A stretch of DNA of 24,796 bases, from contig CAYYSD010000032.1 of NCBI GenBank assembly GCA_964474285.1, positions 1 to 24,796 of the forward strand. Reading direction: 5' to 3'. A program made the translations under genes and the position numbers. Below the pieces are notes generated by a model. That model did not search any database and had not been told where the DNA came from. It saw only the letters and a list, made by a program, of their open reading frames with translations. Positions 7,397-14,059 of the stretch are shown piece by piece. Each line of letters starts with the position of its first letter. Position 1 is the first letter of the stretch. The stretch comes from JACRBT01 sp964474285 (GTDB lineage Bacteria; Chloroflexota; Dehalococcoidia; Tepidiformales; Tepidiformaceae).

Positions 7397-8328
7397 GCAG
7401 CCCCGTCGTCGGGCAGCGGCGCCCCCACCGTCCTCCCCCGCCCCAGCAGCCGTGCCACCGGCACGCCCTGCACGATCGCGACGCCGGCCACGATCAACGC
7501 CAGGCCCGCGATCATGTTCCAGCCGATCGCCTCATCGAGGATGAGCCAGCCAAGAAACACCCCGATCGGCGGCATCAGATACGTGACGATGGATGCCCGT
7601 ACGGCCCCGGCAGTCACCACGAGCCACATGAAGACCAGGATGGCCGCGCCGGAACCAAGCCCACCCAGGATGATGAGACTGCACCACTCCTGCCAACCCA
7701 TCGAAACGTCACGATAGGCGCCGGTGATGAGCGCGAGGGGCAGCAGGTAGATCGCTGCGAACCCGAGCTGCGTCACCGTGAGCGGCAGCACCGGCACGTG
7801 CAGCAGCGAACGGCGGATGCTCACGCTGCTCGCCGCGTAGAAGACGGTGGCGAGGATCATCAGCGGGATGCCCTTGAGTGATTCCCCATCCAGGGATCGC
7901 AAGCCGTCGTTCATGAGCACGAGCACCCCGCAGAATCCGAGCGCGAGCCCGGCGAGCTTCGCCCGGCTCAGCGAATCCTGGCGGAGGAACAGCGTTGTGA
8001 GGAGCACCGCCCAGAGCGGCTGGGCGCTGTTGGTGATGCTCCCCACCCCGCTCGTGACGTACTTCTGCCCGATGGCGAAGAGGGTCCACGGCGTGGCGAA
8101 GTTGGTAAGGCCCAGCACAGCCAGCGCCAGCCACGTCCGCCCGGACCGCGGGAACGTGCGCCGCGCCATCCACGCGAACGGCAGCAGCGTCCCCACCCCC
8201 AGCAGTGTCCGCGCTGCCCCGACCCCGGTCGGCCCCATGCCCGCGGTGACGAGCACACGAAGCACCAGGAACGAGCTCCCCCACACGAGGGCGAGCGCCA
8301 TCAACGCCAACGTTTGCTGCCGGTTCAA
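7393..8328 (-). CDS. EamA-family (DMT superfamily) transporter
   Basis: This 311-residue membrane protein has about ten hydrophobic helices arranged as two EamA repeats (about 5-140 and 150-285). The N-terminal L-A-L-V-W-G-S-S-F-L-V-L-R is the hallmark of repeat 1. Each repeat contains the conserved tail pattern (A-L-G-F-C-G-V-L-V-L-M; L-I-V-A-G-V-A-I-V-Q). Members export amino acids, nucleosides or other metabolites, and the substrate cannot be told from sequence. The start is TTG at 8328, giving the usual family N-terminus M-N-R-Q-Q-T-L-A; an internal ATG at 8301 would cut into helix 1. A TATGTT box lies 6 nt before the TTG. Confidence 0.9.
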   Translation of the reverse strand: MNRQQTLALMALALVWGSSFLVLRVLVTAGMGPTGVGAARTLLGVGTLLPFAWMARRTFPRSGRTWLALAVLGLTNFATPWTLFAIGQKYVTSGVGSITNSAQPLWAVLLTTLFLRQDSLSRAKLAGLALGFCGVLVLMNDGLRSLDGESLKGIPLMILATVFYAASSVSIRRSLLHVPVLPLTVTQLGFAAIYLLPLALITGAYRDVSMGWQEWCSLIILGGLGSGAAILVFMWLVVTAGAVRASIVTYLMPPIGVFLGWLILDEAIGWNMIAGLALIVAGVAIVQGVPVARLLGRGRTVGAPLPDDGAA

Positions 8329-8334
8329 GCGACA

Positions 8335-8340
8335 AACATA
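8335..8340 (-). promoter_or_regulatory. -10-like box TATGTT upstream of the EamA transporter
   Basis: On the minus strand TATGTT is separated by six bases (TGTCGC) from the TTG start. It has the same geometry as other TAnnnT boxes in the window, and no Shine-Dalgarno sequence is seen. Confidence 0.4.
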
Positions 8341-8527
8341 CCAGAGCCGCTCGACGTGTGAACGGGAACCGCCCCACCTCCATCACGGCGCCAAGATCGC
8401 TCCAGCGGTCTCATTTTCGAGGCACCCCCGGATGCCTGAAGGGTGATGAGAGTAGATGGCCGGTGACAGGTGAGTGGATTTGGCCCCGAATTTGCACTCC
8501 GGATACAAACCCCGGCCGGAAACCGGG

Positions 8528-8533
8528 TACTCT
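8528..8533 (+). promoter_or_regulatory. -10-like box TACTCT before the zinc-ribbon gene
   Basis: TACTCT is followed by six bases (GCCTCC) and then the ATG at 8540, with no Shine-Dalgarno sequence. A CCCGG-N7-CCGGG inverted repeat (8511-8527) lies just upstream of it. Confidence 0.4.
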
Positions 8534-8539
8534 GCCTCC

Positions 8540-8746
8540 ATGAGCAACCGCGGCTCCGATGAACCAACTGTTGTGTGCGCCTGGTGCGGCAAGATTACCG
8601 TGCTCGGCAGCTCAGAGATCTCCCACGGGATCTGCGGGAAGTGCGCATGGACGATGCTCGACGAGTCCGGCCTCATGGACGACGCCGCCGCACCCGGCCG
8701 CTCCACCCACCATGTGCCCTCCGGCCCCGAAATCGTCGGGCGCTAA
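8540..8746 (+). CDS. Small zinc-ribbon protein (68 aa), function unknown
   Basis: The protein carries two CxxC pairs, C13-x2-C16 (V-C-A-W-C-G-K) and C32-x2-C35 (G-I-C-G-K-C-A-W), separated by 15 residues, as in a single zinc ribbon. The remainder is short, acidic and Pro-rich. The W/H-rich knuckle resembles small response-regulator-associated zinc proteins, but I do not recognise a named family. The start at 8540 is chosen because of the upstream TACTCT box and because the frame further upstream to 8474 looks non-coding. The TAA stop overlaps the convergent gene stop (CTAA at 8743-8746). Confidence 0.65.
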   Translation: MSNRGSDEPTVVCAWCGKITVLGSSEISHGICGKCAWTMLDESGLMDDAAAPGRSTHHVPSGPEIVGR

Positions 8747-9084
8747 ACCGCCCTCTCCAGCCCCGAACGAATCTTGTCGAATGCGCTGAGCGGCCGCGGC
8801 GGCACTCGCCCCGGCGCTCCTGCTGGTACCGTCGCGTCTGAACGCGCCATCTGCTGCCGGATGCGCTGCACCATGGCCTGTGCGGCCGCGAAGCTCGCCT
8901 CGACTTCTTCCAGCGTCTCGCCCTGGATGAGCGCCGGGTCTATCGCAGGGTCGCCGGCGCAGAGACTCTCCCGCAGCCGGCTGAGCAGCGCACGGTTGGC
9001 CGCCTGGACGGCCTCGAATGCGTCGTTGGCGCCCGCCCCGGGCTCGCGGGATTCTGGTTCGTGCCCTTCAGACGGTTCCGACAT
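8743..9084 (-). CDS. Hypothetical acidic/helical protein (113 aa)
   Basis: The start is the ATG at 9084, preceded by GGAGGA seven bases upstream, which makes the start secure; the longer frame to 9180 lacks such support. Residues 1-20 are an acidic Glu/Pro/Ser-rich tail. About 20-80 is predicted as amphipathic helix (A-F-E-A-V-Q-A-A-N-R-A-L-L-S-R-L-R-E and L-E-E-V-E-A-S-F-A-A-A-Q-A-M-V-Q-R-I-R), suggestive of a helical hairpin or coiled coil. It ends in a short basic segment. There is no signal peptide or membrane segment, and no family is recognised. Confidence 0.7.
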   Translation of the reverse strand: MSEPSEGHEPESREPGAGANDAFEAVQAANRALLSRLRESLCAGDPAIDPALIQGETLEEVEASFAAAQAMVQRIRQQMARSDATVPAGAPGRVPPRPLSAFDKIRSGLERAV

Positions 9085-9240
9085 GACTTCCTCCGGTGTA
9101 AATGCTGTCACGAGCCTCTTCCCTGGTTTTGCGGGCGCGAACTCCCCGCTGGCCCATCTCAGGCCGCCGCGCCATCCCACGTCGCTCGTCCCCTCCTTAC
9201 CCGCCGTTCACGCCTGATGGTCCACATTCGCCCGCGATGC

Positions 9241-9246
9241 TAGCCT
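9241..9246 (+). promoter_or_regulatory. -10-like box TAGCCT before the lipoprotein gene
   Basis: TAGCCT lies 8 nt before the ATG at 9255 and no Shine-Dalgarno sequence is present. It overlaps the alternative upstream ATG (9237), which favours the 9255 start. Confidence 0.35.
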
Positions 9247-9254
9247 CGAAGGCG

Positions 9255-9770
9255 ATGCTCACGGCCAGCCGCGCACTCTTCGCCACGCTCGCGCTCTTCA
9301 TCGTTACGGCTGCCGCCATCGCCTGCGGAGACGGCGCAGCCACCCCGCCAACGCCAACCACGACGACGGGCGCGGCCGGTTCGCCAACGGCAAACGGGTT
9401 CAGTCCGGAGCCTCGGCTGACCAGCGGCAAACTCGTCGCCTTCTTCCCGCTCCACGCCTCCGCCGTCACGAAGGCGGAGCTCACGGCGGTGAACCCGATG
9501 GGAGTCAAAGGCGTCTGCTTCGCCGCCTCGTTTGAAGGCCTGGCCGAAGAGGCCCGCTCCTTCACCATGCGCGTGGACAACCGCGAAGCGACCCTCGACT
9601 TCGCCTGGACCTATGCCGCCGCCGGGAATCCGCGTCCCCCGCGCGCCTGCTACGAGCTCTCCGAAGGCCTGGCCGTGGGCCGCCACACCGTGGCTGTGGC
9701 CATCCGCACCTCGTCCGACCTCACACGGCCGCCAATCGAGACGGTGACCTGGCAATTCGAGGTGAAGTAG
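9255..9770 (+). CDS. Predicted lipoprotein, function unknown (171 aa)
   Basis: The N-terminus is a typical lipoprotein signal: basic start, hydrophobic core L-F-A-T-L-A-L-F-I-V-T, then A-A-I-A-C-G with the Cys as likely lipidation site, followed by a Thr/Pro/Gly-rich linker. The mature part (about 50-171) looks beta-rich, for example S-F-T-M-R-V-D-N-R-E-A and T-V-A-V-A-I-R-T-S-S-D, compatible with an immunoglobulin-like exported domain. It ends W-Q-F-E-V-K. ATG 9255 is chosen over 9237 because of the TAGCCT box; both keep the signal intact. No family is recognised. Confidence 0.7.
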   Translation: MLTASRALFATLALFIVTAAAIACGDGAATPPTPTTTTGAAGSPTANGFSPEPRLTSGKLVAFFPLHASAVTKAELTAVNPMGVKGVCFAASFEGLAEEARSFTMRVDNREATLDFAWTYAAAGNPRPPRACYELSEGLAVGRHTVAVAIRTSSDLTRPPIETVTWQFEVK

Positions 9771-9823
9771 CGCCGCGCCGCGGCCGGCTTTCCCGTTGCC
9801 TGGCGCGAAGCCATCCTGAGTGT

Positions 9824-10345
9824 GTGCTGGATAACCGCCCTGAGCCAGGCTCCCTTCCCCGTCTCGACCAACCCCACGCTTCGATGCTCCTTGCCGCCAA
9901 CGAACTGTCCGGCCTGCGGGCAAATGTCTGGATGGGCGGCGCCCATTCGCACGTTGGCGACGTCATCGGGCTCGACGAAGCCCGCCGCGGCTGGTTCGTG
10001 GATTGTGCCGGCGAAATGCCCGTGAGCCATCGCGAGGCCGCATTCCGCTGGACCCTCAGCGTCTTCGCCGACCTCGATGGGCGGCCCCCCAACCTCCACT
10101 ACCTCGAACAGAACGTGCGCGAAATGGTCGAAACGATTCACCACGCCACGGCGCCAGGGCACGAATCGCCGGAACACATCTACGTGATGTGCCACCACGG
10201 AATGAATCGCAGCGGGCTCGTCGCCGGGATGCTGCTCCGGGCGCTGGGCATGCCGGGAGATGAAGCCGTGCGCCGCATCACGTCGCGCAGACCGGGCGCG
10301 CTTTCCAACCTCGCCTTCCGTGGCATCGTTCTCCACGGTCCCTGA
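9824..10345 (+). CDS. Dual-specificity / Cys-based phosphatase family protein
   Basis: This protein of about 173 residues carries the phosphatase P-loop C123-x5-R129 in V-M-C-H-H-G-M-N-R-S-G. The nucleophilic Cys, phosphate-binding Arg and following Ser are all present. An Asp pair at 83-85 (F-A-D-L-D-G) could be the general acid. The N-terminal V-W-M-G-G-A-H and the helix after the P-loop fit the dual-specificity phosphatase fold. It is cytoplasmic, with no signal. The GTG at 9824 is used as start, and an ATG at 9884 would also preserve the domain; neither has a clear Shine-Dalgarno sequence. It is 53 bp downstream of the lipoprotein gene and converges on the diguanylate cyclase. The substrate could be a phosphoprotein, nucleotide or inositol phosphate. 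Confidence 0.75.
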   Translation: MLDNRPEPGSLPRLDQPHASMLLAANELSGLRANVWMGGAHSHVGDVIGLDEARRGWFVDCAGEMPVSHREAAFRWTLSVFADLDGRPPNLHYLEQNVREMVETIHHATAPGHESPEHIYVMCHHGMNRSGLVAGMLLRALGMPGDEAVRRITSRRPGALSNLAFRGIVLHGP

Positions 10346-10352
10346 CGGCGCT

Positions 10353-12794
10353 TCAGGCAGCCCGGCGTGGCTGAGAGGCGATGGAGAGGCGCCGCCGGCC
10401 CTTTTCCTTCGCGTCGTAGAGCGCACGGTCTGCCGCCTCGTAGGTGAGCGCGATCGACTCCTCGCGGGAATGCTTTCCCCGCGCCCATGCGGCCAGCCCG
10501 GCGCTTACAGCGATGTTGAGTTCGCGCCCGTCCTTCAGGCGGATGGGCGTCGCAGACATCGTCTCGACGGCTTCGGACGCCAGTTCCAGGGCTTCTGCCC
10601 ACGGCGTCTCGAACAGCACGCCAAACTCCTCGCCGCCCAGGCGCCCGAGCGTTGCTTCGCCATCGAAGGTGATCGCAAGCCTTCGCGCCACCTCAAACAG
10701 CACTTCGTCGCCGACCGGGTGCCCGAGCGTGTCGTTGATGCGTTTGAAGAAGTCGATGTCGTAGAGCGCAATCGCGGTGGGCCGCCCGTCCGCGGCCCAT
10801 TCAAACCAAGCCTTGCGGTTGAGGCAGCCCGTGAGGCCGTCATGCCGTGCGGAGAACTCGGCTTCGATGCGCAGGCGGTCGAGCTCCTCCGCCTGTTCCG
10901 CGAGGCAGACGGTCTGCGCGCGCACGGCCTCGAGCATCTCTTCACGCTGCGTTTCATCCGCGATCTGTTCGGTGATGTCGCGCACCACCGTGTAGCTCAG
11001 GCCGTTCTCCGCGACGCGACCGATGTTCCACGAAGTCCAGCGATACGAGCCGTCCGCGTGCCGGACGCGCGCCCGAACGTCATGCACGTCGAAGCCCGAG
11101 CTCGCCAGGCGTCCGCGTTCGATGCCGTCTGCGCGGTCTTCCGGGTGGACGAAGTGCCAGACTGATTGCCCGAGGAGTTCCTCCTCCGCATACCCGAGGG
11201 TGCGCTGCCAGGCCGGGTTCACCCGCCGGAAACGGCCCGCCGATGTCATCACCGCGATCATGTCGATCGAGGATGTGAAAATCATGTCGCGCTCGCGCTC
11301 CGCGTTCTTGCGTTCCGTGATGTCATTCATCATCACGAGCATGCCGGTGATTTCGCCGGATTCGTTGCGATAGGGCGCCACCGAGGCCAGCGCCTGGATA
11401 ATGCGGCCGCTGCTGTGCACCAGCCGTACCTCGTCGTTGAACGCTTCGCCCTTTCGCCAGCGTTCGAGGAGGTCGTCCCGCAGCCCGCCCGCCAGGACCG
11501 CGTTCGCCGCACCTCCAACAACTTCCGTGCGATCGCGGCCGAGCATGTGCAGGAACGCGGGGTTCACATAGGTGATGCGCTGGCCCGCATCGAGAAGACA
11601 GACGCCTTCGTTGGTGGTTTCGAGGATCTGCCGGTGACGTTCCTCGCTCTCGTGGAGGGCCGATTCCGCGCGCTTGCGCTCGCTGATATCGCGGAGGGTG
11701 CCCTGTGTGCCAACGATCTCCCCGGAGGCGCCACGCACGAACGCGCCGTTCACCGAGGCCCAGAGTTCGCTCCCATCCTTGCGGCGAAGTGGCGCTTCAA
11801 AGTCATTCACAGAACCCATCGTCTGCAGCGCCACCACGAAGCGTGCGTAGTCGTCCGGGTTCACCCACACCATCGAGGCCTGTCTGCCTTCGAGCTCCGC
11901 GCGGGTGTAGCCCGTCTGCCGCTCGCAGGAAGGGCTCACGCGCGTGATCACCCCGCGCCGGTCGGTCTGGTAATAGACGTCGTGGATGTTTTCAAAGGTC
12001 GAACGGTAGTGCTCCTCGCTCGCTTTGAGTTCGCGCTCCATCCGTTTGCGCTGGGTCACGTCGCGCACGATCGCCGCCGAGCCGGTCGGCGAACCGCCCC
12101 CGGCGCTCAGGGGGAAAATCGTCATCTCAACATCCAGGCGCCGTCCATCGCGCGTCAGGCCCTGCAGTTCGCTCGTCTGGTTCGCGTCCCCGGCATTCGC
12201 GCCGAAAAACGCCCATTGGCCCCCGGGCGGGAACAGGGTTTCGCCGGAAGTGCCGAGCATTTCTGCCGCGCTCCAGCCATACATCGCCTCCGCCCCGCGG
12301 TTCCAGATCGTGATCTTGCCTTCGGGGTCGCGCGCGATGATCGCCTCGGGCGATGCCTCCACGATGGCCGCCAGGTTCGCGATGGTCGCGTCCATGATGC
12401 GCCGTCCGGTGACATCCAGCGCGACATAGACACCGTGTCTGCGGCCGCCATAGTTGACCGTGGAGGCCGACAGGTCGAGCCAGCGCACTTCGCCCTGCCG
12501 AGTCACGATCCGGAACTCGTAGCGGACCGGCAAGTCCTCCCCCGCCACGCGCGCCCGGCCACGCGCCATCACCATCTCGCGGTCGTCCGGGTGAACCACC
12601 TTGCTGAAAAAGCCCGGACGATACAGCTCTTCACGGCTGTAGCCCGTCAGGTCCACCATCGCCTGGTTGGCATAGACGATTTCTGGCGGATCAGAAACCC
12701 AGATAACGACCGGCGACGTTTCGCACACGGCACGAAAACGCTCTTCACTCTCCACGAGCGCAAAGGTGGCTTCAAACGCCTCTGTACCGGTCAT
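10353..12794 (-). CDS. Diguanylate cyclase with five PAS domains (soluble sensor)
   Basis: This 813-residue protein has five tandem PAS/PAC units, roughly at 10-130, 135-252, 262-378, 385-500 and 505-625. Each ends in a D-I-T-E-R-K/D-V-T-Q-R-K type linker. A short coiled coil follows and then a GGDEF domain (about 655-805). The active-site motif is G-G-E-E-F at 720-724, competent for c-di-GMP synthesis, with metal-binding Asp in Y-D-I-D-F-F-K. The usual inhibitory RxxD site (expected near 711-714) reads D-G-E-A, so feedback inhibition is probably absent. There are no membrane segments. The start is the ATG at 12794 after GTGAGGG. PAS ligands are unknown; no obvious haem or flavin signature was identified. 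Confidence 0.92.
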   Translation of the reverse strand: MTGTEAFEATFALVESEERFRAVCETSPVVIWVSDPPEIVYANQAMVDLTGYSREELYRPGFFSKVVHPDDREMVMARGRARVAGEDLPVRYEFRIVTRQGEVRWLDLSASTVNYGGRRHGVYVALDVTGRRIMDATIANLAAIVEASPEAIIARDPEGKITIWNRGAEAMYGWSAAEMLGTSGETLFPPGGQWAFFGANAGDANQTSELQGLTRDGRRLDVEMTIFPLSAGGGSPTGSAAIVRDVTQRKRMERELKASEEHYRSTFENIHDVYYQTDRRGVITRVSPSCERQTGYTRAELEGRQASMVWVNPDDYARFVVALQTMGSVNDFEAPLRRKDGSELWASVNGAFVRGASGEIVGTQGTLRDISERKRAESALHESEERHRQILETTNEGVCLLDAGQRITYVNPAFLHMLGRDRTEVVGGAANAVLAGGLRDDLLERWRKGEAFNDEVRLVHSSGRIIQALASVAPYRNESGEITGMLVMMNDITERKNAERERDMIFTSSIDMIAVMTSAGRFRRVNPAWQRTLGYAEEELLGQSVWHFVHPEDRADGIERGRLASSGFDVHDVRARVRHADGSYRWTSWNIGRVAENGLSYTVVRDITEQIADETQREEMLEAVRAQTVCLAEQAEELDRLRIEAEFSARHDGLTGCLNRKAWFEWAADGRPTAIALYDIDFFKRINDTLGHPVGDEVLFEVARRLAITFDGEATLGRLGGEEFGVLFETPWAEALELASEAVETMSATPIRLKDGRELNIAVSAGLAAWARGKHSREESIALTYEAADRALYDAKEKGRRRLSIASQPRRAA

Positions 12795-12944
12795 GATCGT
12801 AAACCCTCACCATGAGCGTGCGAACACCCTCATGCGTGCCCCACGCTGATCATCGGTCGCGCAGGCAACCCCGCTCAGGGCCACCCGGAAAGGTAAAGGC
12901 AGGCCCTTGCCTCCCGGCGCGCTCCGCGGAACCGCTCGGCGGCG

Positions 12945-12950
12945 TACGAT
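12945..12950 (+). promoter_or_regulatory. -10-like box TACGAT before the 190-aa unknown gene
   Basis: TACGAT lies 9 nt before the ATG at 12960. It belongs to the recurrent TAnnnT set in this window. The intervening TGGGGCGAA contains a weak GGGG that could act as a poor Shine-Dalgarno sequence. Confidence 0.35.
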
Positions 12951-12959
12951 TGGGGCGAA

Positions 12960-13532
12960 ATGTGTCTCCAAATCACCGTCAACGAGAAGGAGGTTGCCAC
13001 AACGCCCGGCAAACTCCTGCCCGTGACGCTCTCCGATGGTCGCGAAGTCCAGCTGCCGCTTTCGAAGTCCAGTTTCGCCCGGGAAGACCATCTCTGGCGC
13101 GCGGGCGGCACGCTTCCGTTCATCACCGAGCCCGATGCATTCGCCGCCGCCCGTACCCACGTGACGACCAAATACGGCGCGCCCCAGGTCTTCTGGCTCC
13201 ACTCTGCCTTCGACCGCGGCTACATCGCGAACGTCGGGCGCTTCGCCGAAAAGAACCCGGAGTTTGATGAGAACGAGCCAGTGAACGAGGAACTCAACCC
13301 GTTCTTCCTCTGGTTCGATGCTCCCCAGGGCCTCGTGATGCCCGTGGTCATCAGCGTCGATACCTTCCGCTGGAACGAAAAGAAGCACGACGGACTTCGC
13401 GTCGTCGCGAACATCCTGACGCGCAAAGCCGGCCGCATTGTCCCGCCCGAAATCCACGACCGCGAGCCCTATTTCCAGCAGAAGGACGCCTGGCTCGCCC
13501 ACGCCGTCCGCGCCCGGCGGCCGCTGGACTGA
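12960..13532 (+). CDS. Hypothetical protein (190 aa)
   Basis: This soluble protein has no signal or membrane segments and normal composition. Features include an N-terminal C-L-Q-I-T-V-N, a beta-rich first half (V-T-L-S-D-G-R-E-V-Q-L-P-L) and a Trp/Phe/Asp-rich centre (F-W-L-H-S-A-F-D-R-G-Y; F-F-L-W-F-D-A-P-Q-G). I do not recognise a family. The start is the ATG at 12960, supported by an upstream TACGAT. It diverges from the cyclase and precedes the Trm112-like gene by 45 bp. Confidence 0.7.
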   Translation: MCLQITVNEKEVATTPGKLLPVTLSDGREVQLPLSKSSFAREDHLWRAGGTLPFITEPDAFAAARTHVTTKYGAPQVFWLHSAFDRGYIANVGRFAEKNPEFDENEPVNEELNPFFLWFDAPQGLVMPVVISVDTFRWNEKKHDGLRVVANILTRKAGRIVPPEIHDREPYFQQKDAWLAHAVRARRPLD

Positions 13533-13565
13533 CCGGCCACGGTCGCGCGTGACCGGGCCGCCGAA

Positions 13566-13571
13566 TACGAT
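13566..13571 (+). promoter_or_regulatory. -10-like box TACGAT before the Trm112-like gene
   Basis: TACGAT is followed by six bases (GTCCCC) and the ATG at 13578, with no Shine-Dalgarno sequence. It is identical in sequence to the box at 12945. Confidence 0.45.
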
Positions 13572-13577
13572 GTCCCC

Positions 13578-13760
13578 ATGCGACGAGACACGCTCTCCAT
13601 CCTTGTGTGCCCTCTGTGCAAATCCGAACTGGAACTCACGGTCGCGCGCGAAGAGGCGGACGTGATCATCGAGGGCAAGCTGAAGTGCACGTCCTGCCGG
13701 GAGAACTTCCCGATCGAAGACGGCATCCCAAACATGCTCCCGCCCGACCTGCGTGACTGA
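13578..13760 (+). CDS. Trm112-like zinc-ribbon protein (60 aa)
   Basis: The 60-residue length and sequence fit the Trm112/UPF0434 family. It has C11-x2-C14 (L-V-C-P-L-C-K), C37-x2-C40 (L-K-C-T-S-C-R) and the terminal F-P-I-E-D-G-I-P-N-M-L, the diagnostic block of the family. Relatives are small zinc proteins that activate or stabilise methyltransferases; no methyltransferase is adjacent here. The downstream membrane-protein gene starts 2 nt after its stop, so the two are probably coupled. Confidence 0.88.
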   Translation: MRRDTLSILVCPLCKSELELTVAREEADVIIEGKLKCTSCRENFPIEDGIPNMLPPDLRD

Positions 13761-13762
13761 CC

Positions 13763-14038
13763 GTGACTGAGACCGAATTTCACCACGGCGAGATGCCCCA
13801 CAAGCCGGCGCCCCCCGAAGAACACAAGCTCATCCCAAACGGCCAGATGTTCATCCGCGGCCTCGGCCTTGCAGCGCTCGCGCTCGCCGCGCTGGCCGGC
13901 GCTCGCGAATCCCTCCGTCACGGCCTCTGGCTCGCTCCCCTCGCGCTCCCATGCACCTTCGCCGCCGCCCTCGCCGCATGGGCCGCCGCCATCCACATTA
14001 CGGGCGGCGAAAAGTTCGACGACCACCCCTGGGTGTAG
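13763..14038 (+). CDS. Small two-helix membrane protein (91 aa), unknown
   Basis: The GTG start is 2 nt after the Trm112-like stop, so translation is probably coupled. An acidic, His/Pro-rich cytoplasmic tail (1-25) is followed by two hydrophobic segments (about 31-47 and 54-78), and the protein ends G-G-E-K-F-D-D-H-P-W-V. No domain is recognised. It is convergent with the metallopeptidase, with a 21-bp gap. Confidence 0.65.
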   Translation: MTETEFHHGEMPHKPAPPEEHKLIPNGQMFIRGLGLAALALAALAGARESLRHGLWLAPLALPCTFAAALAAWAAAIHITGGEKFDDHPWV

Positions 14039-14059
14039 CTGGACCGTTTCCGAGTCTCA

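Noticed and set aside
8404..8446. Hairpin AGGCA-N8-TGCCT upstream of the EamA gene as a riboswitch
   Set aside because: A single 5-bp stem does not match any riboswitch architecture I can recognise.
11166..12815. Long open frame (549 codons) antisense to the diguanylate cyclase
   Set aside because: It is Arg/His-rich shadow sequence with no domain signature, opposite intact PAS domains.
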